DNA of 41,165 nt from JBHIDJ01 sp046760105 (GTDB lineage: Bacteria; Pseudomonadota; Gammaproteobacteria; Acidiferrobacterales; SPGG2), in NCBI GenBank assembly GCA_046760105.1, contig JBHIDJ010000016.1, forward strand, positions 1-41,165. The letters are read 5' to 3'. Positions 17,103-25,201 of this stretch are shown one piece after another. Every line of letters begins with the position of its first letter. The first letter of the stretch is position 1. Below the pieces are notes generated by a model. The model worked only from the letters and a program-made list of their open reading frames with translations, ran no database searches and was not told the origin of the DNA. A program made the position numbers and the translations under genes.

Positions 17103-18359
17103 TCACTTCACAGTACCGTTAAACGTGAACTCGAAGATTTCGTGACTTCTAGATGTACGGTCTTTGGCCTTGGCTTTGTACTCGTCGTTTAACGGCTCCG
17201 AAACAATGAACGGAACCTTGGCTTCGGACACGCCGCCATGCGTACGCAGCCGGTGTCCCTCCAACCCCGAAAGATCGTGATCGACTTCCGATGCCCCCAA
17301 ACAGGCCCCCGCCTCGCTGATCACCACCACGTCCCCCTCTCGATCCGGTGGCAGTTCGAACGCCTCGCAAGCGGTGGCTTTGTCATGCACTGATTCAACA
17401 CCGGACAACTGTTTAGCAAACTCGATAATCTCTTCTGATGTCACGCCACCATTGCTATACACCCGGACAAAACCGCCAAGCGCCCCATGATGGGCCACGA
17501 ACGGATCCGTAATGGGGCAGATGACGGTAGTAGAGTCTTTGCCAAACTGCTCGTCCAGGACATCCTGCAGCCAAATAACATTCGGCGTGCCGTCGTCCTT
17601 GGCCTTGTCGTTCATTCCATGGTCAGCAATCAAGCCGACGACAGCGCCAAGGGCGGCAAGGCGCCCAAACACTTCATCTAAATGCTTGTAAAAATCCTTG
17701 GCCTCAGGTTCGTGTGGCGCATACTTATGCTGAATAAAGTCAGTCAATGAAAGGTAGGAGATATCAGGTCGTTGTTGTTCGAGCAGCTTCACTCCGGCTT
17801 CGAGCACAAACAGCGAAAGCTCAGCGGAGTACATACCTGGCTGAGGCATGCCAACAAATTCGAGCACATTGTCGATGCCGTTTTCCGTTTTCGTACACTG
17901 ATCGGCGTACTGGGCTGAAAAGCTGATGTTTCCTTGAGAAAGGTCCACGCCTTTTTGTAGCTGCTGTCGCAGTTTATCTTTAGATGTGATCGATACCACC
18001 TTCGCACCGCGCTTCGCGAACTCCGCTAGCACGGTACTCGAGCGCAATAATTCCGGGCCCGTCATAACGACCGGTTTGCGACTTTCCGGTTCGAGGTAAA
18101 AGTTGCCCGATATGCCGTGTATAGCGGGCTCGGCACCTGTGACGATGGACATATTGTTCGGACACGTGAAACTTGGGACCGTGCCGTCGGCGATGGCGTA
18201 AAAACCATCTTTAATAAATCGCTCGATATTCGGGATGATCCCTTCCCTGACGCCTTGCTCGATATAGGTAGGGTCACCGCCGTCGATACAGACCACCACG
18301 ACGGGCCGAGAAGGCCACTGATAGGCAATACCGTTAAGCATTACAGCTTCTTTTCTCAT
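17103..18359 (-). CDS. phnA: Phosphonoacetate hydrolase PhnA
   Basis: Cleaves phosphonoacetate to acetate and phosphate. It belongs to the alkaline-phosphatase superfamily, and the two-metal site can be traced: D26 (VCIDGGDP), nucleophile T65 (PSFTCPNN), D207 and H211 (LTDFIQHKYAPH), D246 and H247 (IADHGMND) and H374 (LRTHGG), numbered from the start at 18359. That ATG has GGGGGAG close upstream; the next Met, at 18341, is a possible alternative, while the longer frame to 18419 runs into the promoter. It heads the operon phnA-ADH-ALDH and probably hyuAB. Its promoter shares the operator of phnD, so it is expected to be controlled by the divergent LysR gene. Confidence 0.93.
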   Translation of the reverse strand: MRKEAVMLNGIAYQWPSRPVVVVCIDGGDPTYIEQGVREGIIPNIERFIKDGFYAIADGTVPSFTCPNNMSIVTGAEPAIHGISGNFYLEPESRKPVVMTGPELLRSSTVLAEFAKRGAKVVSITSKDKLRQQLQKGVDLSQGNISFSAQYADQCTKTENGIDNVLEFVGMPQPGMYSAELSLFVLEAGVKLLEQQRPDISYLSLTDFIQHKYAPHEPEAKDFYKHLDEVFGRLAALGAVVGLIADHGMNDKAKDDGTPNVIWLQDVLDEQFGKDSTTVICPITDPFVAHHGALGGFVRVYSNGGVTSEEIIEFAKQLSGVESVHDKATACEAFELPPDREGDVVVISEAGACLGASEVDHDLSGLEGHRLRTHGGVSEAKVPFIVSEPLNDEYKAKAKDRTSRSHEIFEFTFNGTVK

Positions 18360-18440
18360 ACCACTCCCCCTTATCTGAAGCACACCTGTATTACGGGCCG
18401 CTGTCGGCTTGACAACCATATCACTGTCATTAATATCGAG

Positions 18441-18480
18441 AAAATCGGAAAATATGTAGTATCCATCGATTAGATCGATG
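18441..18480 (-). promoter_or_regulatory. LysR-type operator and promoter of phnA
   Basis: A perfect 7+3+7 dyad, CATCGAT-TAG-ATCGATG, lies at 18464-18480 and fits the LysR T-N11-A rule. Reading toward phnA, the dyad end is followed after exactly 17 bp by a weak -10 box, GATTTT (18446-18441). The same layout occurs before phnD at 23948-23987, with about 70 percent identity over some 49 bp by eye. The last three bases are the start codon of the divergent LysR gene, so binding should also affect that gene. Confidence 0.7.
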
Positions 18481-19425
18481 TACGAGAAGTGGCTTAAAGC
18501 GTTTCATGCAGTGGCTTCCGAGGGTGGCTTTACCGCTGCGGCCAAGCTCCTGAAGGTCGGTCAACCAACCGTATCGAGCCACGTCAAGACACTCGAGGAT
18601 TATTTCGGGGTGGAACTGTTTCACCGACGCGGGCGCAACGTGGAAATCACGCCCCTTGGCAGGTTGTTACTCACCATTACCCAAGGCTTATACGGGCACG
18701 AAGACGAGGCAGTAAGTTTGTTGCGGGCAGCCAAGGAACTGACTGCGGGTCAACTAAACGTCAGCGCTATCGGCCCCTACGACGTGATGGAGCTATTGGA
18801 AGCCTTTCTAGCCAAGCACCCCAAGCTGCAGTTCTCGGTTACGCTTGGCAACACAACAGAGGTTCTTCAAGGCCTCCTTGATTACAAAGCCGATATTGCC
18901 ATTATCGGACACGAAGAAGATGATCCGCGTATTTCTCATACCTTCTATAACCGGCACCGGGTGCTCGTCATTGTCAACACCGATCATCCTTGGGCGCGTC
19001 GACGACAGATCAAGATTGAAGAACTGGATGGACAGAAAATGGTCCTACGCGCGATCGGGTCAACGACCCGTCAAGCCTTCGAACACGCCCGCGACCAACA
19101 TTTCGTGGAAACACATACGGTTATGGAGATTAACAATCGTGAGGCCGTGCGGGAGGCAGTCATCCGCGGCCTCGGTATTGGCGTCGTCTCGGAGTCAGAG
19201 TTTGCACCGCACGAACGCTTAAGAGCACTCACGGTCACGAACGCCGACATGTATACCTATGCCTATGTCGCCTGTCTGGCGGAACGCCGAAACCGCCCGC
19301 TCATAAGCGCTTCCTTTGCAATGGCGAACACTCTTGTTCGCAGGCGGCGGACCAAACCAGTCGGCAGTATCGTTTCGCCTTGGACACACAGTCGCGCGTC
19401 CAGATCGAAACGGCCTCAGAGGTAA
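18478..19425 (+). CDS. LysR-family regulator of the phosphonate genes
   Basis: Transcription factor with an N-terminal winged helix (residues 1-60: LKAFHAVASEGGFTAAAKLL, then GQPTVSSHVKTLEDYFGVELFHRRGR) and a LysR substrate-binding domain from about residue 90 to 295. It is divergent from phnA, the usual place for a local activator. The ATG at 18478 gives the correct helix-turn-helix start, but no Shine-Dalgarno is visible and the start codon is the end of the operator dyad, so autoregulation and weak or leaderless translation are likely. The C-terminal 20 residues are basic and lie outside the conserved fold. Inducer unknown; a phosphonate such as AEP or phosphonoacetate is expected. Confidence 0.92.
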   Translation: MYEKWLKAFHAVASEGGFTAAAKLLKVGQPTVSSHVKTLEDYFGVELFHRRGRNVEITPLGRLLLTITQGLYGHEDEAVSLLRAAKELTAGQLNVSAIGPYDVMELLEAFLAKHPKLQFSVTLGNTTEVLQGLLDYKADIAIIGHEEDDPRISHTFYNRHRVLVIVNTDHPWARRRQIKIEELDGQKMVLRAIGSTTRQAFEHARDQHFVETHTVMEINNREAVREAVIRGLGIGVVSESEFAPHERLRALTVTNADMYTYAYVACLAERRNRPLISASFAMANTLVRRRRTKPVGSIVSPWTHSRASRSKRPQR

Positions 19426-19496
19426 CCACCGGCACAGTATAATGACAGCAGGATGGCGGCGGTACGACGAGCCCCACCTGACGGACACTGTGCGGA

Positions 19497-20225
19497 TCAG
19501 GGTGAAAGCCGCGTCAAAGCTTCTGTGGCCTCAGCGGCCACCGACGCGTGCTCGGGCTTGTTTGCGACGAGTTGGCGAACCTTTTGCCATGTCGTGACCG
19601 CCTCGTCTCGCTTGCCCAACTCCTCGTAGGTTTTCGCCAGCTCGTAGTTTGCCTCGATGTTGTCGGGAGCAAGCTCGACCGCCCGGGAGAGATTGAGTTC
19701 GGCCCGCTCGTAACCCGCTTGAGGATCTGGATTCACAAAACGACCCAACTCCGTTTCCGCATCGCCCTTAGGAGGCGGGCGGGGCATGCGCGATACCCTC
19801 CCCAAGTGGATTAACGCCGCAATATTGTCCGAATCCAACTCGATAGCATGGTTCAGCTCCTCGATCGCCACGTCGATTTGACCGAGCTCGACACGCGCCA
19901 GAGCGCTTTCGATATGGGGAGTCGCCACGTACCGGTCGACCTTTTTTGCCGCACGATACGCCTCGAAGGCCTCGTCGTACCGCTTCAGCGCACGATACGC
20001 ATTCCCTAACAGTAGTCTTGGCTCCATCGCATCGATGTCGAGCTCGGCCGCTTTCTTGAGCTCCTTCGTCGCCGCTTCATACTGGCCCGCAGTGAGCAAC
20101 TCTTTCCCTTTCTTTAGATGCTCCGCAGCCTGTTCGGAATCGCGTGAACTGCAGGACACAAGCGCTGTGGCGAGGACCAAGCCAACCCCGATTAGAGCTG
20201 TCCATTTCAGCCTAAAGGTCCGCAT
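19497..20225 (-). CDS. TPR-repeat lipoprotein
   Basis: A secreted lipoprotein of about 242 aa. The start at 20225 gives a basic end (MRTFRLK), a hydrophobic segment and a lipobox ending LVSC, with Cys lipidation at about residue 25. The rest is helical repeats of TPR type (AAEHLKKGKELLTAGQYEAATKELKKA, then ALKRYDEAFEAYRAAKK, VDVAIEELNHAIEL-like, and ANYELAKTYEELGKRDEAV). It lies 61 bp downstream of the second phnE on the same strand, at the end of the phosphonate-importer operon. TPR lipoproteins usually act as scaffolds at the envelope; no standard PhnCDE system needs one, so its role is open. Confidence 0.85.
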   Translation of the reverse strand: MRTFRLKWTALIGVGLVLATALVSCSSRDSEQAAEHLKKGKELLTAGQYEAATKELKKAAELDIDAMEPRLLLGNAYRALKRYDEAFEAYRAAKKVDRYVATPHIESALARVELGQIDVAIEELNHAIELDSDNIAALIHLGRVSRMPRPPPKGDAETELGRFVNPDPQAGYERAELNLSRAVELAPDNIEANYELAKTYEELGKRDEAVTTWQKVRQLVANKPEHASVAAEATEALTRLSP

Positions 20226-20286
20226 TGTTGTCGTGCCCTCGCTTCGCTGCACCTGAAGATGTCCGTCCCGTTACGCTTCTCGAAAT

Positions 20287-21156
20287 CTATATAACCTTCG
20301 CCCGCCACTTAGAGCAGATCCAGTCGGATACCCACACCAACAGAAAAATAACAAGAATACAGGTTGCTGTCTGGTGGTATTTGAAGAGCTTCATCGTCTT
20401 GATCAAGGAAAAGCCGAGGCCACCCGCCCCGACTAGTCCAAGGACCGTCGCCGAACGAATGCTGACGTCAAAACGGAATATTGAATAGCTGATGAATGCC
20501 GGAATGACCTGGGGAATTACCGCGAACAGAGTGACCTGCATCTTCGAAGCGCCAGTGGCTTGCAAGGCCTCGACCTGACCTCGGTCTATGCCTTCCATCT
20601 CCTCACCCATAAATTTCGCCAGCATGCCAGTGGCGTGCAGGGCGATGGCCAAGACTCCGGCGAAGGGACCCAAGCCGACGGCGGTCACGAAGATCAACGC
20701 AAAAATCAATTCGTTGATACCCCGAAGGGCGTTCAGGAACAAGCGTGTAGCTTGAAATACCAGAAGGTGAAGACCAAGCCGCTCCGCGAATTCCCTCCCG
20801 AAACGAGGAAGAGGTATAAGTAACGTGGTGTTTCGAGCAGCCAACAGTGACAGCGGGATCGAAAACAACACGGCTAGCAGAGTCCCCCAAACCGCGATTT
20901 GAATCGTTTCGACCGTTGCCCCGGCCAACAGACGAAGGTAGCTCAGCTCGGGTGGGAACATGCGGGTAAGAAAATCCCACATGTGGTCGGCACCCCTGAC
21001 CATGGCAACGGGATTCATGCCAATCTGGATGGCAGTAAACCAGAGCACTGCAGTCGTCACGACTGCCCAGCCAAGCCCTTTTACGCGCCGCCGCCAGCGC
21101 CGGTCGGCCTCTTGCTGCAGTGCGGCCTCGATCGCGTGTTCAGCCATCAGGATCAT
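20287..21156 (-). CDS. phnE: Phosphonate ABC transporter permease PhnE (second copy)
   Basis: Inner-membrane permease of a PhnCDE importer. Membrane spans alternate with the PhnE-type EAA loop VEALQATGASKMQVTLFAVIPQVIP near residue 205. The segment LLAARNTTL and the ending VSDWICSKWR are family-like. The ATG at 21156, with AGAGG six bases away, overlaps the end of phnC by 17 bp, so translation is coupled. It is a paralogue of the phnE at 21999-22814; the two probably form a heterodimer in the channel. Confidence 0.9.
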   Translation of the reverse strand: MILMAEHAIEAALQQEADRRWRRRVKGLGWAVVTTAVLWFTAIQIGMNPVAMVRGADHMWDFLTRMFPPELSYLRLLAGATVETIQIAVWGTLLAVLFSIPLSLLAARNTTLLIPLPRFGREFAERLGLHLLVFQATRLFLNALRGINELIFALIFVTAVGLGPFAGVLAIALHATGMLAKFMGEEMEGIDRGQVEALQATGASKMQVTLFAVIPQVIPAFISYSIFRFDVSIRSATVLGLVGAGGLGFSLIKTMKLFKYHQTATCILVIFLLVWVSDWICSKWRAKVI

Positions 21157-21940
21157 CGGCGGCCTCTGGATCGCGATAATAAATTTGTTGCAGGATGTCG
21201 TCGGTCAGGTTGCCCGAGGGACCATCGAAAACAACGGTGCCCCGTGACAGCCCCACAACCCGTTCGGCATATTCGCGTGCGTATTCAACCTGATGCAGGT
21301 TGCAGAGCACGGTGATACCGAGTTCCCCCGCGACTTGTTTCAGATAGGTGAGCACCTGCCGGGCGATCTTGGGATCCAGGCTCGCGACCGGCTCATCGGC
21401 TAAGATCACATTCGGCATCTGCGCTAGCGCGCGTGCGATAGCGACCCTTTGCTGCTCTCCGCCGCTTAACGTATCGGCCCGCTGGAACGCCTTGTGCTCC
21501 ATGTTTACGCGTGCCAGGCATTCGATGGCGGTTCGCTTGTCCTCCTGCGAGAAGCTGTAAAACAGGCTGCGCCACACGGTATGGTAAGCAAGTCGCCCCG
21601 TCAGGACGTTCATCAAGACCGACAGCCGCTTCACTAGGTTAAACTGTTGGAACACCATCCCGATCTGCCGGCGCACTTCCCTGAGTGCGCGCTTTTTGCT
21701 GGTGACCTCTCGGCCGTTGAGCAAAACCTTTCCCCCCGTGGGCTCCACCAACCGATTTACGCAGCGCATCAGCGTCGACTTCCCCGCTCCGCTCGGGCCG
21801 AGGATCACCAGAAACTCGCCCTCTTTCACGTCTATACTGACCTCTCGCAGGGCAACGGTCCCACCAGCACCCGTATAAGTCTTGCTTACTCCCTGGAGCG
21901 AGATCATCACTTCGGCTCGGTCCGCACTGGCAGCGGTCAT
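21140..21940 (-). CDS. phnC: Phosphonate ABC transporter ATPase PhnC
   Basis: ATPase of the PhnCDE importer. Walker A is GPSGAGKST, Q-loop FQQFNLVKR, signature LSGGEQQR, Walker B VILADEP and H-loop LCNLHQVEYAREYAERV, all characteristic of PhnC. The frame extends to a GTG at 21982; the ATG at 21940 is preferred because an AGGAA site precedes it and the added residues are not conserved-looking, but this is not certain. It lies between the two phnE genes and overlaps the downstream one. Confidence 0.9.
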   Translation of the reverse strand: MTAASADRAEVMISLQGVSKTYTGAGGTVALREVSIDVKEGEFLVILGPSGAGKSTLMRCVNRLVEPTGGKVLLNGREVTSKKRALREVRRQIGMVFQQFNLVKRLSVLMNVLTGRLAYHTVWRSLFYSFSQEDKRTAIECLARVNMEHKAFQRADTLSGGEQQRVAIARALAQMPNVILADEPVASLDPKIARQVLTYLKQVAGELGITVLCNLHQVEYAREYAERVVGLSRGTVVFDGPSGNLTDDILQQIYYRDPEAADDPDG

Positions 21941-21998
21941 CTTCGTGGTTTCCTGGGGCACATTGATCATTCTGTTTTTCACACCCGATAATTTAGAG

Positions 21999-22814
21999 TT
22001 AGTAGATCCTGCTTCGGATCCACGACGAGGCGGTGTCGATAATCGTTACCAAGCCGAGGATGACCAGCAAAACTGTCGCCGTCTCGCGGAACTCGAACAT
22101 CCTTATGGTCGTCACTAACTCGAAGCCAATGCCGCCCGCTCCGACCATGCCGAGCACAGTCGCGGACCGGACCCCAACCTCGAACCAGTAGAGTATATAC
22201 GTGACAAACTGCGGCAACACCTGAGGAAAAATTGCATAGACAATAACCTGGAGTCGGCTGGCCCCCGTCGCCTGGAGGGCCTCTACCGGCCCAGGATCAA
22301 TATTTTCCATGGCCTCCGCATACAAACGGCCCAAGATTCCTGCAAAGTTCATCCCCAACGCCACCGCCCCCGGAAACGGACCGAGTCCGACCGCGGCGAC
22401 GAAAAAGATCGCCCAGATCAGCTCTGAGATGCTGCGCAGGAGGTTGAGAACCGATTTGGCGAAGTTCCGCAGCACCGCCGATCGAGTGATGTTGCGGGCC
22501 GCCATCACCCCCAATGGAAGACCGATCAGGCTTGCGAGAACGTTTCCCCAGATGGCGATATAGACGGTCTCGATCGCCGGTTGCCATACCACTTCCGCGA
22601 AGTGCCATTTCGGAGGCGCCATCAGGGCCAGGTAGCGGCCGATAGCCGGGACCGCACTTACGAGTTCACGTGCTCTCAGGTTGACTCCATCCGCGCACCA
22701 AGCCAGGAACGCGATCCCCGCCGCAAGGAAAACGATGTGATGGAAGCGCCACTTCTTCCGAGTAGCCAGCTCGGCGAACACGTCCACACGAGCTGCTGGA
22801 ACGCGATCACCCAT
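21999..22814 (-). CDS. phnE: Phosphonate ABC transporter permease PhnE (first copy)
   Basis: Inner-membrane permease of the PhnCDE importer. A charged N-terminus is followed by a membrane span near residue 30, then a periplasmic part and several spans with the EAA loop VEALQATGASRLQVIVYAIFPQVLP. The ending FEFRETATVLLVILGLVTIIDTASSW matches the family. The ATG at 22814 has AAGGG upstream. It is separated from phnD by a 103-bp gap holding an 11-bp perfect hairpin. Confidence 0.9.
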   Translation of the reverse strand: MGDRVPAARVDVFAELATRKKWRFHHIVFLAAGIAFLAWCADGVNLRARELVSAVPAIGRYLALMAPPKWHFAEVVWQPAIETVYIAIWGNVLASLIGLPLGVMAARNITRSAVLRNFAKSVLNLLRSISELIWAIFFVAAVGLGPFPGAVALGMNFAGILGRLYAEAMENIDPGPVEALQATGASRLQVIVYAIFPQVLPQFVTYILYWFEVGVRSATVLGMVGAGGIGFELVTTIRMFEFRETATVLLVILGLVTIIDTASSWIRSRIY

Positions 22815-22871
22815 ATCGCCCTTGCGTCCTCCGCTTCAAAGGCAGTTAGGTATGCTTAACGCGGCGGGAGA

Positions 22872-22897
22872 CGGAGCGAGGTAAATACCTCGCTCCG
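22872..22897 (-). other. Stem-loop between phnD and phnE
   Basis: A perfect 11-bp stem (22872-22882 with 22887-22897) closes an AAAT loop 20 bp after the phnD stop. No T-run follows, so it is more likely a processing or mRNA-protecting hairpin, or a weak attenuator, than a full terminator. It would favour binding protein over membrane subunits. Confidence 0.7.
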
Positions 22898-22917
22898 CTG
22901 TGTCATGACCTTCCCAC

Positions 22918-23805
22918 TTACTTCTTCTTCGTGAGATCCAGCTTCAGCGCCTTCGCGATGTCTCGGACCGGGTCGTAATCCTTATCGCTGGCCGGCTGAA
23001 AGCGGGCGACCGTGCCCATCTCGCCGAACGGCATGTTCTTAAAGCTGTAGAAAGCCTCGCGAATTTTCTTCTTCAAATCCTCAGGCAAATTTTTGCGGTA
23101 CAACATCGGGTTGTTCGGGATCATTGGCGATTCCCAGATCACTTTGATCTTGTCGCGCTCCGCCAGGCCCTTGGCGAAGGCCCGCTCCAAGATGCGATCA
23201 GCGACGGATGCCGCTTCGACCTTGCCCTCGGCCACCGCAACGATGCTCGCGTCATGACCACCCGAGTACATTACCTCCTTGAAGTCCTTCTCGGGCACGA
23301 TGCCCGCTTGGATGAAAGCGGTTGACGGTACCATGAATCCTGAAGTCGAGCCCGGGTCGACAAACGCGTAGGTGTGACCCTTGATGTCATTCAGGGAATT
23401 GATGGTGCTGTCCTTCTGCGTAATGATTATCGAATGATAACCGGGCTGCATCGTCTTGGCGGTAACGGTGATTGCGAACGCCTCGACCGGCGCCTGCGTG
23501 GTTGCCAGCACGTAAGAAAACGGGCCGAGCAAAGCCACATCGATGTGGTTGGCCCGAAGCGCTTCGATCGTCGCGTTGTAATCGGATCCAACGAACGCCT
23601 CCACCTTCATGTCTAGCGCTGCCGCGAGCTTGTCCATGATGGCTTGCGATTGCCGGACCATCGCCCGCGCATCCTCGGCCGGGATAAAGCCGACCTTAAG
23701 TACGCCAGGAGTAGCCGGCGGCACGACCTGTTGCGCCATCGTCACGGACGCTGACAGCAGCGACGCCAGCACGACGGCTGTTATACGTTTAAGGTATTGC
23801 TTCAT
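22918..23805 (-). CDS. phnD: Phosphonate ABC transporter binding protein PhnD
   Basis: Periplasmic phosphonate receptor. A Sec signal peptide (MKQYLKRITAVVLASLLSASVTMAQ) is followed by the PhnD-type opening VLKVGFIPAEDAR. Further on are AALDMKVEAFVGSDYNATIEAL, VALLGPFSYVLA and FVDPGSTSGFMVP, the last containing the Ser/Thr-rich loop that holds the phosphonate group in this family. The ATG at 23805 has a GGAGGGG site. First gene of phnD-phnE-phnC-phnE-TPR, driven by a promoter with the same LysR operator as phnA. Confidence 0.93.
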   Translation of the reverse strand: MKQYLKRITAVVLASLLSASVTMAQQVVPPATPGVLKVGFIPAEDARAMVRQSQAIMDKLAAALDMKVEAFVGSDYNATIEALRANHIDVALLGPFSYVLATTQAPVEAFAITVTAKTMQPGYHSIIITQKDSTINSLNDIKGHTYAFVDPGSTSGFMVPSTAFIQAGIVPEKDFKEVMYSGGHDASIVAVAEGKVEAASVADRILERAFAKGLAERDKIKVIWESPMIPNNPMLYRKNLPEDLKKKIREAFYSFKNMPFGEMGTVARFQPASDKDYDPVRDIAKALKLDLTKKK

Positions 23806-23947
23806 CTTCCCCTCCTTTTCCTAGACTCGGTTTGTGTGGATCTATGTATCAAAGCACGGAATTGCTCTTCTCTTGATCAGCACTACATCATCTCGCACCG
23901 TCATAGTGCCATGCTTTCCCGATGCTATCACTCCATCGTCTATCGGT

Positions 23948-23987
23948 ATTATCGAAAATTACGCTGCATCCATTGATCCAATCGATG
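23948..23987 (-). promoter_or_regulatory. LysR-type operator and promoter of phnD
   Basis: The dyad CATTGAT-CCA-ATCGATG (23971-23987, one mismatch) fits T-N11-A and matches the phnA operator. Toward phnD, its near half overlaps the expected -35 position and is followed after exactly 17 bp by GATAAT (23953-23948), a good -10 box. This leaves an untranslated leader of about 135 bases. It lies within the 323-bp gap 23806-24128; the rest of that gap shows no gene. Confidence 0.7.
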
Positions 23988-24128
23988 TATAGGGAAAAAT
24001 GTGGCAGCCGCAGCGAGTATCACCTTCTCAAGGCGCGAGTTCAACGGCGCAGACCAGTACCGGATAGCGAGCGGGCCCGGCGATCCTATAAAGACTGATC
24101 GTACCCCTGGAATTGGTCAGTTTTGAGG

Positions 24129-24929
24129 CTACGCCGATCGACAGCTCAGCCCGCCGTCTACGACCAGCTCGGCGCCGGTGATGTAGCGCGCTTCGTCGGA
24201 CGCCAGGAACAAGGCGGCATAGGCCACGTCCCAGGCGTCTCCCATCCGTTTCATGGGACACTGGGCAGTTCGGATCTCGATCATTTTCTCGACGTCGCCG
24301 TCGGCGTAGGCGCTCGCCAGCGACTTGTGCGTCATGGGTGTATTCAAATGCCCCGGTAAGATGACGTTCGCACGGATGTTCTTTTCAGCATATTCCAGAG
24401 CAATGCCCTTTGTGAGCTGGATCACTGCTGCCTTGGTCGCGCTGTAAGCAGCATAAGAGACCCCGAGATAACGTATGCCAGCGATAGAGGAGATATTGAC
24501 GATGGCACCGCCGCCTTGCTTCTCCATCATTGGCAACACGTGCTTGCACGTTAGATACATGCTCTTGAGGTTCGTCGCGTTCACCCGTTCCCAACTTTCC
24601 TCGGATGTTTCTACGACACCACCGAGCTCGAGGATGCCGACATTGTTGTGCAGAACATCGACACGGCCGAATGTCTCGATGCAACGGCCGACCATGATTT
24701 TCACAGCCTCACTGTTTGACACATCGGCTTCGACCACGACGCAGTTACCGCCCTCACTGGCAATGATCTGTTGGGTTTCCAGCACCGCCTCCATATCGCG
24801 ATCGACGGCTAAAACCTGAGCCCCTTCGCGCGCGAACAACACCGCCACCGCTTTCCCGTTGCCCCACCCTGGTCCGACGGAACCGGCACCAGTAACGATC
24901 GCGACCTTGTCTTTCAGGCGGTCTGCCAT
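24129..24929 (-). CDS. Short-chain dehydrogenase/reductase (classical SDR)
   Basis: NAD(P)-dependent oxidoreductase of about 266 aa. It has the cofactor motif TGAGSVGPGWGNGKA (longer than the usual TGxxxGIG loop), the NNVG structural motif, the catalytic Ser in INISSIAG, YAAYSATK with Tyr and Lys, and the closing ITGAELVVDGG. The ATG at 24929 is preferred: AAGGAGG precedes it by six bases, and the 34 extra upstream residues lie outside the SDR fold. It is alone on the minus strand between the phnD promoter and the divergent CoA-transferase operon. Substrate unknown. Confidence 0.88.
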   Translation of the reverse strand: MADRLKDKVAIVTGAGSVGPGWGNGKAVAVLFAREGAQVLAVDRDMEAVLETQQIIASEGGNCVVVEADVSNSEAVKIMVGRCIETFGRVDVLHNNVGILELGGVVETSEESWERVNATNLKSMYLTCKHVLPMMEKQGGGAIVNISSIAGIRYLGVSYAAYSATKAAVIQLTKGIALEYAEKNIRANVILPGHLNTPMTHKSLASAYADGDVEKMIEIRTAQCPMKRMGDAWDVAYAALFLASDEARYITGAELVVDGGLSCRSA

Positions 24930-25120
24930 GATCATCCTCCTTAACGTACTTCCGAGTGATTGATTTCTGATGCGGGTAAACGCCGTAAGATATCGCAGGC
25001 CGTCACCCCACTGGGAGCATGTCGCATACAACTCCCCATAAACTAACGTTCATGACCAGCAACCTCTTTAAGGCACGCTTGCGGGCGAGTCGGTAGCGCC
25101 ATCAAGCTTAATTTTGTGTA

Positions 25121-25137
25121 GGATCGATGATCGTTCC
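25121..25137. promoter_or_regulatory. Dyad upstream of the CoA-transferase operon
   Basis: The 17-bp sequence GGATCGATGATCGTTCC is an inverted repeat around a central G with one mismatched pair. It lies 65 bp before the CoA-transferase start and is a plausible operator. It shares ATCGATG with the LysR dyads but does not follow their T-N11-A spacing, so it may bind another regulator. Confidence 0.35.
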
Positions 25138-25201
25138 CTGATTTTTTGTAATGGTGAACTGTATCACCCGAAAACAGTCATCGAAAATTGGTGGGGCACG
25201 C

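Noticed and set aside
5182..24128. Shared GGTCAGTTTTGAG near 5185 and 24115, each after a gene end
   Set aside because: Only 13 bases; matches of this length are expected several times by chance in 41 kb.
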